Shown here piece after piece: positions 16,013 through 23,971 of a stretch of DNA of 64,000 nt. Origin of the DNA: Micromonospora gifhornensis. GTDB taxonomy: Bacteria; Actinomycetota; Actinomycetes; Mycobacteriales; Micromonosporaceae. Made by a program: the position numbers and the translations under genes. The notes beneath the pieces are model-generated. The model was not told the origin of the DNA. It worked only from the letters and a program-made list of their open reading frames with translations, and did no database searches. The stretch is taken from NCBI RefSeq assembly GCF_016863515.1, contig NZ_BOPA01000017.1, forward strand, positions 124,001 through 188,000, in the 5' to 3' direction. Every line of letters starts with the position of its first letter. Within the stretch, counting starts at the first letter, position 1.

Positions 16013-16831
16013 ATGATCGCCGTCTCCTCGGCGGTACGGGCCGCCACGGTCGACCGGCTACGCCGGGCCGGCTGTGTCTGGGCCGAGGACGAGGCCCGGT
16101 TGCTGGTGGAGGCGGCCGACGACCCGGGGGCGCTCGCCGCCCTGGTCGATCGGCGGGTGGCCGGGGAGCCGCTGGAGTACCTGCTCGGCTGGGCGGAGTT
16201 CTGCGGCGAGCGGATCACCGTCGTACCCGGCGTCTTCGTGCCGAGGGCGCGGACCGCGGCGCTCGTCGCGGCGGCCGAGGCGGTGGCCGGGCCGGCGGCG
16301 AGGGTGGTCGAGCTGTGTTGCGGCTCGGGCGCGCTCAGCCGGGCGCTGGCGCGTCGACTCCACGCCCCGCGGCTGCTGGCTGCGGTGGACGTGGACCCGA
16401 CCGCGGTGGCCTGTGCCCGAGGCAACCTCGCCGAACTGGCCGTGCCGGTCCTCGCCGGTGACCTGTTCGACGCGCTGCCGGCGACGTGGCGCGGCACCCT
16501 GGACCTGGTGGTGGCGAACGCGCCGTACGTGCCGACGGCGGCGTTGGACCTGTTGCCGGCCGAGTCGCGCCGGTACGAGGCGTTGGTGGCGCTCGACGGC
16601 GGCCCGGACGGGTTGGCGGTGCTGCGCCGGCTCGCCGCCGAGGCGACGAGTTGGCTCGCCCCCGGCGGGCACCTGGTGGTGGAGGTCGGCGAGTCGCAGG
16701 TCGACCTGCTCGCTTCGGTGCTGGCGGAGGCGGGGCTGCTGCCGTCGACGTGGCGCGACGAGTCCCTGGCGGCCACCGCCATGACGGCCCGACGGCCGGT
16801 CGGCATGGCGGGGCAGGGGAGCGAGAACTAG
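16013..16831 (+). CDS. PrmC-related SAM-dependent methyltransferase of unknown substrate
   Basis: 272 residues. The layout resembles PrmC/HemK: an N-terminal helical region with VDRRVAGEPLEYLLGWAEFCG, then VPGVFVPRARTAAL. The SAM site is VVELCCGSGALSRALA (about residue 100). The catalytic tetrapeptide, NPPY in true glutamine N5-methyltransferases, is NAPY here (VVANAPYVPTAAL, about 165). This matches the actinobacterial PrmC-related group whose substrate is unknown. The ATG follows directly on the TAG of the PLP enzyme, so translation is coupled. Confidence 0.88.
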   Translation: MIAVSSAVRAATVDRLRRAGCVWAEDEARLLVEAADDPGALAALVDRRVAGEPLEYLLGWAEFCGERITVVPGVFVPRARTAALVAAAEAVAGPAARVVELCCGSGALSRALARRLHAPRLLAAVDVDPTAVACARGNLAELAVPVLAGDLFDALPATWRGTLDLVVANAPYVPTAALDLLPAESRRYEALVALDGGPDGLAVLRRLAAEATSWLAPGGHLVVEVGESQVDLLASVLAEAGLLPSTWRDESLAATAMTARRPVGMAGQGSEN

Positions 16832-16911
16832 CCTCACGACTCGTACGCCATGACGTGACACCAGTGACACGCGGAGTATTCCGATCGAAACGGGTGGGAG
16901 GCGGTTGACCG

Positions 16912-17958
16912 GTGGCTGACACAACTGTGGTCGTGGGTATCGACAACGGCGGTACGAGCAACAACGCCACGGTGCTCACGCTCGATGGACGCTTCCTGGT
17001 CGACCAGCTCGTGGAGACCCCCAGCGAGGTACGCGCCGGTCCGCAGGCCGCTGTCGAGGCGATGGCCCGCTCCCTCGACGGTGTCCTGGCCCTGACCGGG
17101 CTGTCCCGCGACCAGGTGCGCGCCGTCGGGCTGGACACGCCCGGTCCGGCCAGCGCCACCGGGGTGATCTCGTCGAAGGGGTCGACGAACTTCTCCCAGC
17201 CGGCCTGGCGCGGCCACGACATCCGGGGTGCCCTGGAACGCCGGCTCGGGCTGCCGGTGATCTATCACAACGACGGCAACGCCGCCGCGCTCTACGCCCA
17301 CCACGTCCACTTCGGAGTCGACGCGATGCACCGGTCGTCGGTGTCGGCGATCGTCGGCACCGGGCTGGGCGGTGGGCTGGTCGAGTACGGACGGGTGATT
17401 GCCGGCGCGGCGGGGATGGCCGGTGAGCTGGGGCACGTGCACGTCCCGCTGACCGACGTGCTCGCACCGGGGCAGCCGGTGCCGGTCTGCGCCTGCGGCT
17501 TCGCCGGGGACGTGGAATCCGTCGCCTCGCTGACCGCGATCGAGCGCAACCTGCTGCCGTACTGGCTCACCCGGTTTCCGGACCATCCGCTGGCCGGTGA
17601 GCCGCCGGCCCGGGCGGCGAAGCTGGTGCGCGGCTACGGCGAGCGGGGCGACGAGATGGCCCGGGAGATCTTCGCCCAGCAGGCCCGAGCCCTCGGGGCG
17701 TTGTTCACCATCGCGGCCAACTTCACCGATCCGCACGCCTACTTCGTGGGCGGTGGGGTGGTGGAGACCGTCCCCGAGTTCCGTGACTGGTTCCTGGCGA
17801 CCGTACGCGAGCACACCGTGCTGCGGGACGAGCAGGCCGCGTCGGCCACCTTCGCGCTGGTGCCGGAGCGGGACATGGCCGGCGCTCGGGGTGCCGCCCT
17901 CGCCGCCCTGGCGGCGGCCCGTGAACTGCCGGTGCCGCCGCCGCTTGTCGGCCACTGA
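16912..17958 (+). CDS. ROK-family sugar kinase
   Basis: 348 residues. The N-terminal phosphate loop is VVVGIDNGGTSNNATVL. The catalytic Asp is in VIYHNDGNAAALY (about residue 121). The ROK signature runs from AIVGTGLGGGLVEYGR to GMAGELGHVHV. ROK proteins usually coordinate zinc through CxCGxxGCxE; here the segment reads CACGFAGDVES, so the third Cys is Asp. No helix-turn-helix is present, so it is an enzyme and not a regulator. GTG start with GGAGG 10 nt upstream. No transporter or other sugar gene lies nearby, so the substrate is unknown. Confidence 0.92.
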   Translation: MADTTVVVGIDNGGTSNNATVLTLDGRFLVDQLVETPSEVRAGPQAAVEAMARSLDGVLALTGLSRDQVRAVGLDTPGPASATGVISSKGSTNFSQPAWRGHDIRGALERRLGLPVIYHNDGNAAALYAHHVHFGVDAMHRSSVSAIVGTGLGGGLVEYGRVIAGAAGMAGELGHVHVPLTDVLAPGQPVPVCACGFAGDVESVASLTAIERNLLPYWLTRFPDHPLAGEPPARAAKLVRGYGERGDEMAREIFAQQARALGALFTIAANFTDPHAYFVGGGVVETVPEFRDWFLATVREHTVLRDEQAASATFALVPERDMAGARGAALAALAAARELPVPPPLVGH

Positions 17959-17970
17959 TCGCTCGGGTGG

Positions 17971-18009
17971 GCTGACCGGGCCGGTGGTGCCCTTACCGGC
18001 CCGGTCAGC
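17971..18009. terminator. Bidirectional terminator between ROK kinase and DUF397 gene
   Basis: A perfect 15-bp stem (GCTGACCGGGCCGGT and its complement) has a 9-nt loop. It lies between two convergent genes. Confidence 0.8.
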
Positions 18010-18031
18010 GGCTCATGGGTTCACCCGTGGA

Positions 18032-18232
18032 TCAGCGCAGCGGCGGTGCCTCGGCGAAGGCGGTCCAGGCCGACGGCGCGAAGAGCAGCAGCGGGCCGTC
18101 CGGGTCCTTGGAGTCGCGTACCGCCACCGTGCCGGGTACGACCGCCACCTCCACGCAGGCGCCCTCGTCGCCGCTGTGGCTGCTCTTGCGCCATCCGGCC
18201 ACCGCCGGGGTGGCGTTGGTCGTCGGTGTCAT
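18032..18232 (-). CDS. DUF397 domain protein
   Basis: 66 residues with the DUF397 pattern: GWRKSSHSGDEGACVEVAVVPGTVAVRDSKDP, followed by LLLFAPSAWTAF. These small proteins are abundant in actinomycetes and nearly always follow an XRE/DUF5753 regulator gene, as here (3-nt gap). They are thought to work together with the regulator in development or secondary metabolism, and a toxin-antitoxin-like relationship has been suggested. Function is unproven. Confidence 0.93.
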   Translation of the reverse strand: MTPTTNATPAVAGWRKSSHSGDEGACVEVAVVPGTVAVRDSKDPDGPLLLFAPSAWTAFAEAPPLR

Positions 18233-18235
18233 CGT

Positions 18236-19081
18236 CTACCGTCCCTTCAGGATCTTGATCAATGCGTCGCGGCTGGCCGACGGGCTGAGCGCGACAGTCC
18301 GCAGATGTTCCATGATCTTGGTGCAGGTTCGCAGGTCGCCGGGCCGGTCGAGGACCATCTGCCCGGCGACCGTCTCCACCGAGGCGATGATCGGGTCCTC
18401 CGGGTCGGCGAATTCGAGGATGTGCAGCGAGCCCCGCGTGCCCCGGTGGTAACCGGCGGCCAACGGGATCAGCTGCACGGTGATGTTCGGCAGCTCGCTC
18501 ATCTTGAGCAGGTGCCGCAGTTGGCCCTGCATCGCGGCCTCGTCGCCGACCGGGCGCAGGAGCGCGGCCTCGTCGAGGATCGCGTCGAAGATCGGTGGGT
18601 CGTCACCGGTGAGTCGTTGCTGGCGGTCCAGTCGCAGGTGGACCCGCTCCTCGACGTCGTTGTCGCTGAGCGTGTGCGGGCCGCCCCGCATCACGCCCCG
18701 GATGTAGTCGGCGGTCTGCAACAACCCCGGCACCACTGACGGTTCGAAGTTGGCGATGCCGGTGGCCTCGGCCTCCAACGCGATGAAGTCGATGGTGCGT
18801 CGGTCGAGCAGGTACGAATAGGACACCCACCAGCCGGGCTTGCGCGCGTCCTTGGCCAACGCGACAGCCGCCGCGACGTCGTCCGCTCCCACCCCGTAGA
18901 GGGTGAGCAGCGCGCGTACGGTCGCCGGGCTGACAAGCGTCTGCGCGTTCTCGTAGCGGGACAGCGTGCTGCGGGTGCTGTTGATCTCGTCGGCTGCGGC
19001 CTCCAGGGTGAGGCCGGCGGCCTCACGGTGCTGGCGCAGGGCGATGCCGAGTCGTCGGGCGCGGGCGGTCTTCGGTGCCAT
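18236..19081 (-). CDS. XRE-family regulator with DUF5753 (Scr1-type) domain
   Basis: 281 residues from the ATG at 19081. The N-terminal helix-turn-helix (about 6-60) includes LGIALRQHREAAGLTLEAAADEINSTRSTLSRYENAQT. The DUF5753 domain begins about residue 95 (LEAEATGIANFEPSVVPGLLQTADYIRGVM) and ends with GDLRTCTKIMEHLRTVALSPSASRDALI. It forms a pair with the DUF397 gene just downstream. A longer start at 19117 is possible; neither start has a clear ribosome site. A CATGTA/TACATG palindrome overlaps the longer start and may be the autoregulatory operator. Confidence 0.92.
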   Translation of the reverse strand: MAPKTARARRLGIALRQHREAAGLTLEAAADEINSTRSTLSRYENAQTLVSPATVRALLTLYGVGADDVAAAVALAKDARKPGWWVSYSYLLDRRTIDFIALEAEATGIANFEPSVVPGLLQTADYIRGVMRGGPHTLSDNDVEERVHLRLDRQQRLTGDDPPIFDAILDEAALLRPVGDEAAMQGQLRHLLKMSELPNITVQLIPLAAGYHRGTRGSLHILEFADPEDPIIASVETVAGQMVLDRPGDLRTCTKIMEHLRTVALSPSASRDALIKILKGR

Positions 19082-19094
19082 GCATCGATGGTCG

Positions 19095-19118
19095 CATGTA
19101 TTCGGGATCGTGTACATG
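19095..19118. promoter_or_regulatory. Palindrome upstream of the XRE gene (possible operator)
   Basis: CATGTA and TACATG, 12 bp apart, lie 14 bp upstream of the chosen XRE start in locally AT-rich DNA. XRE regulators commonly bind such sites. Confidence 0.35.
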
Positions 19119-19316
19119 AGAAAACGTAAGTGGGAGTTGCATTCATGGCGGTGAAGGTGTCAGGCTGTCATCACGTCCTCACCGCCGGTTGTCGTGGCGA
19201 CGGTGGCGGTGAGCGACCGGAGGGGATGGGGCGCGCGGCGGTCGGGTTATTCCCCCGTACCCGGCCGCCGCGTGCCGCGCCACGAGCCTTTGAGTCGGCA
19301 CCGGAGGGAGAGCGAC

Positions 19317-19391
19317 GTGCGTAGATACTGTCCGGCAGTCTCGCGGCCGCTACGACGGGCCCGACCGGCGGTGGGCGGCGCGCGGCGATGA
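19317..19391 (+). CDS. Putative 24-residue peptide ORF coupled to the 78-aa ORF
   Basis: A GTG at 19317 follows a strong GGAGGGAG site with a 6-nt gap. It opens a 24-codon frame rich in arginine (VRRYCPAVSRPLRRARP...). Its stop TGA overlaps the ATG of the next ORF as ATGA. The ribosome site is much better than anything in front of the 78-aa ORF, so the small ORF may serve mainly as a leader that delivers ribosomes. No homologue is recognised. Confidence 0.4.
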   Translation: MRRYCPAVSRPLRRARPAVGGARR

Positions 19392-19624
19392 CCCGATTCC
19401 TGGTGGTGCTGACCGACGTGCGCCCCTGCGAGGGCGGTGCTCGCAACGAGCGCATCGCTCCCGAACGTCGCCGCCAGGTGGTCGGCGCGAGCAGCCGTGA
19501 GGCGGCCGAGCGGATCGCGGGCGCATTCATGGCCCTGGGCATGGTGCGAGCCGGTCGGCAGCGCGTCAAGGTGATCGCGATCGGCCGGCGGCACGCGTTC
19601 GGCGAGCGGCAACTGGCCGGCTGA
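19388..19624 (+). CDS. Hypothetical basic protein (78 aa)
   Basis: 78 residues beginning MTRFLVVLTDVRPCEGG, with EAAERIAGAFMALGMVRAG and KVIAIGRRHAFGERQLAG. Codon use is strongly GC3 biased, as in neighbouring real genes, which favours coding. The high Arg content and alternating hydrophobic pattern suggest a small alpha/beta fold. It lacks its own ribosome site and appears coupled to the 24-codon ORF. No family is recognised. It lies divergent from the XRE/DUF397 pair in an accessory patch. Confidence 0.5.
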   Translation: MTRFLVVLTDVRPCEGGARNERIAPERRRQVVGASSREAAERIAGAFMALGMVRAGRQRVKVIAIGRRHAFGERQLAG

Positions 19625-19772
19625 CGCACCCGTCTGGTCACGTACGGTATAGGGCTTCTTGACCGATTGCGCCCGCCTTACGGTCTCGTGGGGTATCGAC
19701 TTCCCGATCTCGCCACGCACAGTAAGGTCATCCGGGAGAGCGCCAGCAGTGCGTCCCGGAAAGGTGACCGCA

Positions 19773-20879
19773 GTGACCACCCCAGGCAAGACCCGCGTGG
19801 CGATCGTCTTCGGCGGCCGCAGCCCGGAACATGGCATCTCCTGTGTGAGCGCCGGCAGCGTGCTCGGCGCGCTCGACCCCGACGAGTTCGAGGTGGTGCC
19901 GGTCGGCATCACCCGCGCGGGTCAGTGGGTGCTGACCAGCGGCGACCCGACCGAGTTGGCGATCAACTCGCGCCGGCTGCCGGAGATCACCGCCGAGTCG
20001 GGGGCCGACATCGTGCTGCGAGCCGACCCGACCGGCAGCGGCCTGCTGGTGCTCGACCCCACCGAAGGGCCTCGGGCACTTGCCAACGTGGACGTGGTCT
20101 TCCCGGTACTGCACGGCGCCTACGGCGAGGACGGCACCATCCAGGGCATGCTGGAGATGGCGGGCATCCCGTACGTGGGGGCGAAGGTCTTCGCCTCGGC
20201 CGCCGCCATGGACAAGGAATTCACCAAGAAGATCTGTGCCGCCGAGGGCATCCCGATCGGCCCGTACGCCGTGCTGCGTAGCGGCATGACGTTGAGCGAG
20301 GAGGACAAGCAGCGCCTCGGCCTGCCGGTCTTCGTCAAGCCCTCGCGGGCCGGATCGTCGTTCGGCGTCAGCAAGGTCAGCGACTGGGCCGACCTGGAGG
20401 CCGCGATCGCCATCGCCCGGGAGATCGACAGCAAGGTGCTGGTCGAGGGCGCGATCATCGGCCGGGAGATCGAGTGCGGCGTGCTGGAGGGCGAGGCCGG
20501 CGGCACGCCCGAGGCGTCCGTGCTGGCCGAGGTGCGGGTGGTCGGCGACTACGACTTCTACGACTTCGAGGCCAAGTACATCGACGCGGAGTCCGCCTGC
20601 GAGTACGACGTCCCGGCCGACCTGCCCGAGCGGGTCGCCCGGCAGGTGCGTGACTACGCCGTACGGGCCTTCACCGCGCTGGACTGCGCCGGACTGGCCC
20701 GGGCCGACTTCTTCGTCACCCCGGAACTGGACGTCTACCTCAACGAGATCAACACGATGCCGGGCTTCACCCCGACGTCGATGTTCCCCCGGATGTGGGC
20801 GGCCTCCGGGCTGGAGTACCCGAAGCTTGTCGACCGGCTCATCCGTACCGCCCTGACCCGGGGCACCGGCCAGTACTGA
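19773..20879 (+). CDS. ddl: D-alanine--D-alanine ligase
   Basis: 368 residues. It joins two D-Ala with ATP for peptidoglycan synthesis. Motifs are [24 protein letters not shown] (N-terminal domain) and [28 protein letters not shown]. The ATP-grasp core has [16 protein letters not shown], and the C-terminal metal and substrate region has [33 protein letters not shown]. The GTG at 19773 is chosen because GGAAAGG lies 8 nt upstream and homology begins there; the frame is open to 19659 but without a better site. The gene order ddl/DUF3515/thiL is conserved in actinomycetes. Confidence 0.97.
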   Translation: MTTPGKTRVAIVFGGRSPEHGISCVSAGSVLGALDPDEFEVVPVGITRAGQWVLTSGDPTELAINSRRLPEITAESGADIVLRADPTGSGLLVLDPTEGPRALANVDVVFPVLHGAYGEDGTIQGMLEMAGIPYVGAKVFASAAAMDKEFTKKICAAEGIPIGPYAVLRSGMTLSEEDKQRLGLPVFVKPSRAGSSFGVSKVSDWADLEAAIAIAREIDSKVLVEGAIIGREIECGVLEGEAGGTPEASVLAEVRVVGDYDFYDFEAKYIDAESACEYDVPADLPERVARQVRDYAVRAFTALDCAGLARADFFVTPELDVYLNEINTMPGFTPTSMFPRMWAASGLEYPKLVDRLIRTALTRGTGQY

Positions 20880-20918
20880 CCGGCCTGGCCCGGCCGACGC
20901 CGACCGCGGGCGGCCGGG

Positions 20919-21542
20919 TCAGGAGGTGCAACCGGACGGGACCGGGCCCGCCGAGGGGACCGAGGCGACGACCGTGGTGGCGATCGGGGCGGCCCACTGC
21001 AACGCCTCGCCGTAGAAGTGCGGCACCCGTACGGTCACCGCGGTCTCCCGGTCGAGCGTGGTCAGCACCGTGGCGTCCGCCTCCTCCACCCCGTGCCAGC
21101 ACACCGCGTTGACCAGGTAGATGTGGTCGGTGGGTGCCACCTCGGGCTCGGACCCGCCGCAGGCCACCGTCAGGGCCGGATCGCCGTACGCGGCGTTCTG
21201 CTCCGGCCCGGCGCTCACCGGCCGCTGCGGCAGGTCGCGGATCGAGGCGGGCAGCTGCGACAGCAGGGCGCGGCAGACGGTCGCCGGCCGCTCGGCCAGC
21301 GCCGGGGCGGCCATCTCGACCGGCGCGGTGGACTGCGGCCGAGGCGCGCTCGGCGAGGGCTCCGGCGTGGCGGTCGAGCCGTCCGGGGCGAGATTGACGA
21401 AGGCCAGGGTGCCTACCAGGAGAGCCACCGGCAGCGCCACGGCCGTGGCGACCAGCGCGGCGGTGCGGCTGGTCCGGTCGGCTGCCGGTGCGGCGTCCTT
21501 CGCACGCCGGGTCTCGCCGGGGGATTCGGAAATCCTGGACAC
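20919..21542 (-). CDS. DUF3515 membrane-anchored protein
   Basis: 207 residues. A basic N-terminus is followed by one TM helix (about 27-50) and a Ser/Pro linker. The extracytoplasmic DUF3515 domain starts near PALAERPATVCRALLSQLP and includes VACGG and LVNAVCWHGVE, with several Cys. The family is found in actinobacteria next to ddl and thiL, and its function is unknown. Its GTG start abuts the stop of the AsnC-type gene (TAAGTG), so the two are translationally coupled. Confidence 0.88.
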   Translation of the reverse strand: MSRISESPGETRRAKDAAPAADRTSRTAALVATAVALPVALLVGTLAFVNLAPDGSTATPEPSPSAPRPQSTAPVEMAAPALAERPATVCRALLSQLPASIRDLPQRPVSAGPEQNAAYGDPALTVACGGSEPEVAPTDHIYLVNAVCWHGVEEADATVLTTLDRETAVTVRVPHFYGEALQWAAPIATTVVASVPSAGPVPSGCTS

Positions 21543-21776
21543 TTACAACCGCACCACCGAACACGTGAGTGTGCGGGTGATGCCGGGCACCATCTGCACG
21601 TTGCTGACGATGAGTTTGCCGAGCTCGTCGACGGTGTTCGCCTCGGTGAGCACGACCACGTCGTACGGCCCGGTCACCGCGTCGACCCGGACCACGCCGG
21701 GGAGATCCGCGATGAGACCGGCCACGTCACGCGCCCGGCCGACCTCTGTCTGGATGAGGATGTACGCCTGTACCAC
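21543..21776 (-). CDS. Stand-alone Lrp/AsnC ligand-binding (RAM) domain protein
   Basis: 77 residues forming only the effector domain of Lrp/AsnC regulators (VQAYILIQTEVGRARDVAGLI, then VRVDAVTGPYDVVVLTEANTVDELGKLI). No DNA-binding domain is present. Such proteins form alpha/beta dimer or higher assemblies that bind amino acids. GGGAGG lies 7 nt before the GTG start. It is the first gene of a two-gene unit with the DUF3515 protein and divergent from thiL. Confidence 0.93.
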   Translation of the reverse strand: MVQAYILIQTEVGRARDVAGLIADLPGVVRVDAVTGPYDVVVLTEANTVDELGKLIVSNVQMVPGITRTLTCSVVRL

Positions 21777-21873
21777 GACTCGACCTCCCTCCGTCGCCGC
21801 CTGCCAGACGGCCTGAAGGGAGAAAGTACCTTACGGACCAGGTGTGATCCCTATCGGTGGTCAAGGAGAAGCG

Positions 21874-22839
21874 GTGAGCGAGCGGGGCGACAGCGGCGCT
21901 GTGGACGTCGCACAGGTCGGGGAGTTCGGCCTGATCGACCGGGTCACCGCCCGGTTGTCGTACGGATCGACGGTGCTGCTCGGCCCCGGCGACGACGCGG
22001 CGGTGGTCACCGCGCCGGACGCCCGGGTGGTCGCCTCGACCGACGTTCTGGTGGACGGGCGGCACTTCCGCCGGGACTGGGCCGGGGCGCACGACATCGG
22101 CCGCCGGGCGGCGGCGGCGAACCTCGCCGACGTGGCGGCCATGGGCGCCGAGCCGACGGCCCTGCTGGTGGCGCTCTGTGTGCCGGCCGACGTGGATACC
22201 GGCTGGGTCGAGCAGCTCGCCGACGGGCTCGGTGCCGAGGCGGCGAGCGTGGGCGCCAGCGTGGTCGGCGGCGACATGTCGGCAAGCCCCACCCTGACCA
22301 TCGCGGTCACCGCCCTGGGCGACCTGGCCGGCCGGTCGCCGGTCACCCGGTCCGGTGCCCGGCCGGGCGACCTGGTGGCCCTGGCCGGGCGTACCGGTTA
22401 CGCGGCGGCCGGGTTCACCGTGCTGTCCCGCGGCTTCCGGACGCCCCGGCTGCTGGTCGAGGCGTACCGGCGACCGGAGGTGCCCTACGCGGCGGGTCCG
22501 GCGGCCGCCCGGCTCGGCGCCACCGCCATGATCGATGTCTCGGACGGGTTGCTCGCCGACCTGGGGCACGTGGCGAAGGCCAGCGGGGTCGCCGTCGACC
22601 TGCGCCGGGACGCCTTCGAGGTGCCGCCGCAGATGCGGGACGCGGCGCAGGCGCTCGGTGTCGACCCGTACGCCTGGCTGCTGGCCGGTGGCGACGACCA
22701 TGCGCTGGTCGCGACCTTCCCGTCCGCGACGGTGCTGCCTGACGGGTGGCGCGAGATCGGCCGGGTCGCCGAGGGCCGGGGCGTGACGGTGGACGGCGCG
22801 CCGTTCGACGGCCCGAGTGGCTGGGACCATTTTCGCTGA
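21874..22839 (+). CDS. thiL: Thiamine-monophosphate kinase ThiL
   Basis: 321 residues. It phosphorylates thiamine phosphate to thiamine diphosphate. Motifs are LLGPGDDAAVV (about 43), STDVLVDGRHF, AAAANLADVAAMGAEPTALLVAL and VGGDMSASP. The C-terminal part has MIDVSDGLLADLGHVAKASGVAV and LLAGGDDHALVAT. The GTG at 21874 is preferred over 21844 because AAGGAG lies 5 nt upstream. In mycobacteria ung follows thiL, but here a GNAT gene does. Confidence 0.96.
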   Translation: MSERGDSGAVDVAQVGEFGLIDRVTARLSYGSTVLLGPGDDAAVVTAPDARVVASTDVLVDGRHFRRDWAGAHDIGRRAAAANLADVAAMGAEPTALLVALCVPADVDTGWVEQLADGLGAEAASVGASVVGGDMSASPTLTIAVTALGDLAGRSPVTRSGARPGDLVALAGRTGYAAAGFTVLSRGFRTPRLLVEAYRRPEVPYAAGPAAARLGATAMIDVSDGLLADLGHVAKASGVAVDLRRDAFEVPPQMRDAAQALGVDPYAWLLAGGDDHALVATFPSATVLPDGWREIGRVAEGRGVTVDGAPFDGPSGWDHFR

Positions 22840-22918
22840 GTGAGTGATCGGTCACTGCCGAACGCTGTCCGCCCAGGTCGGCGGCGGTGACGGGCCGCTT
22901 CGGTCGTACGCTTCACCG

Positions 22919-23386
22919 GTGCAGGAAATCGAGATTCACGTGGTGCCGTTCGACTCTCCGGTGGCGCAGCAGCTGATCACCTCCGCGCTTGCCGACCTCG
23001 GCGCCCGGTACGGCGGTGACGGCGACGAGACGCCTGTCGACGCGCGCGAGTTCACCTCGCCGCACGGCACCTTCCTCGTCGCCCACCTCGACGGGCAGCC
23101 GGTCGGCTGCGGCGGCTGGCGCAGCCACGGCAGCGACGGCGAGACCGCCGAGTTGAAGCGGATGTACACCGCTCCGCAGGCCCGTGGCCGCGGCGTGGCC
23201 CGTACGGTGCTCGCGGCCATCGAACGCTCCGCCCGCGAGCAGGGCCGCAAGCGGCTCATCCTGGAGTGCGGCGACCGGCAGCCCGAGGCGATCGCGATGT
23301 ACACCTCGGCCGGCTACGAGCGCATCCCCAACTTCGGCTACTACGCCGACGAGCCCGGCTGCCTCTCCTTCGGCCGCACCCTCTGA
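22919..23386 (+). CDS. GNAT-family N-acetyltransferase
   Basis: 155 residues. The acetyl-CoA motif is MYTAPQARGRGVARTVLAAIE (about 81-101), where the R/Q-x-x-G-x-G/A signature is QARGRG. LILECGDRQPEAIAMYTSAGYERIPNFGYY follows as motif B. The substrate is unknown. The GTG start at 22919 is the first in frame after thiL that keeps the beta-strand start EIEIHVVPFD; it has no good ribosome site. A dispersed repeat begins just after the stop codon. Confidence 0.88.
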   Translation: MQEIEIHVVPFDSPVAQQLITSALADLGARYGGDGDETPVDAREFTSPHGTFLVAHLDGQPVGCGGWRSHGSDGETAELKRMYTAPQARGRGVARTVLAAIERSAREQGRKRLILECGDRQPEAIAMYTSAGYERIPNFGYYADEPGCLSFGRTL

Positions 23387-23387
23387 G

Positions 23388-23444
23388 GTGAAAGGAAGGG
23401 CACCTTCTTAACGCCTGCGGTAGAGGAAGGGCCCCCTGTTAACA
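23388..23444 (+). repeat. Dispersed intergenic repeat, family A, copy 1
   Basis: 57 bp made of two direct half-units 31 bp apart: GGAAGGGCACCTTCTTAACG and GGAAGGGCCCCCTGTTAACA. Near-identical elements occur at 46494-46550 (inverted) and 54722-54776. It lies 1 nt after the GNAT stop codon. Confidence 0.9.
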
Positions 23445-23478
23445 GCCGCTCCGACTGACGCGGAGATGCGGACACGAC

Positions 23479-23512
23479 GATGCCGGCGGGCCACCGAGGG
23501 CCCGCCGGCATC
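23479..23512. terminator. Bidirectional terminator between GNAT and rpmB
   Basis: A 14-bp stem (GATGCCGGCGGGCC with its complement) closes a 6-nt loop between two convergent genes. Confidence 0.8.
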
Positions 23513-23535
23513 AACAGATCGTGGGTGCTACCGCG

Positions 23536-23727
23536 TCAGGCGCGGGTGACCTTGCCCGCCTTGATGCAGGACGTGCAGACCTTGAGCTTCTTGGTCGTGC
23601 CGCCACCGGCCGGGGTACGCACCGACTGGATGTTCGGGTTCCAGCGGCGGTTGGTCCGCCGGTGCGAGTGGGACACGTTGTGGCCGAAGCCCGGTCCCTT
23701 GCCACAGACGTCGCACACGCTAGCCAC
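23536..23727 (-). CDS. rpmB: 50S ribosomal protein L28 (zinc-binding form)
   Basis: 63 residues. It begins [29 protein letters not shown], the L28 signature, and has [12 protein letters not shown] near the end. The two CxxC pairs mark the zinc-ribbon (C+) type. Start is GTG at 23727 with AGGAG 6 nt upstream. It is divergent from the DAK2/recG operon, a conserved actinobacterial order. Whether a C- paralogue exists elsewhere cannot be seen. Confidence 0.97.
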   Translation of the reverse strand: MASVCDVCGKGPGFGHNVSHSHRRTNRRWNPNIQSVRTPAGGGTTKKLKVCTSCIKAGKVTRA

Positions 23728-23958
23728 GGGATACTCCTGGGATTGAAACGTTCATGAGGTCGCCGCCAGGCGCAGCCCGGGCAACCTGGCCAGGTTACCC
23801 GATGGTGGAAGGCCCCGCCCAACCGGGCTCGGCATCGGCGGTCACGCCTCGCTGCGACGGTCACCGCCGCCAGGCAGGGGCGGGGAAACGGACGACGCCC
23901 GGCCTCGCGGCGCCTGCCGGACACGCCCGGCCTTGCGGCGACTGTCAGCGTACGCCAG

Positions 23959-23964
23959 TAGGCT
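23959..23964 (+). promoter_or_regulatory. Putative -10 box for leaderless DAK2-recG mRNA
   Basis: TAGGCT lies 7 nt before the GTG start at 23972 and no Shine-Dalgarno sequence is present. Confidence 0.5.
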
Positions 23965-23971
23965 TCCCAGC

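Noticed and set aside
18480..18707. Plus-strand ORFs inside the XRE gene
   Set aside because: They are antisense shadows of a certain coding gene and lack ribosome sites.
20880..20918. A hairpin after ddl as terminator
   Set aside because: The possible GACCGGCC/GGCCGGGTC pairing is interrupted and has a long loop; support is too weak to list.
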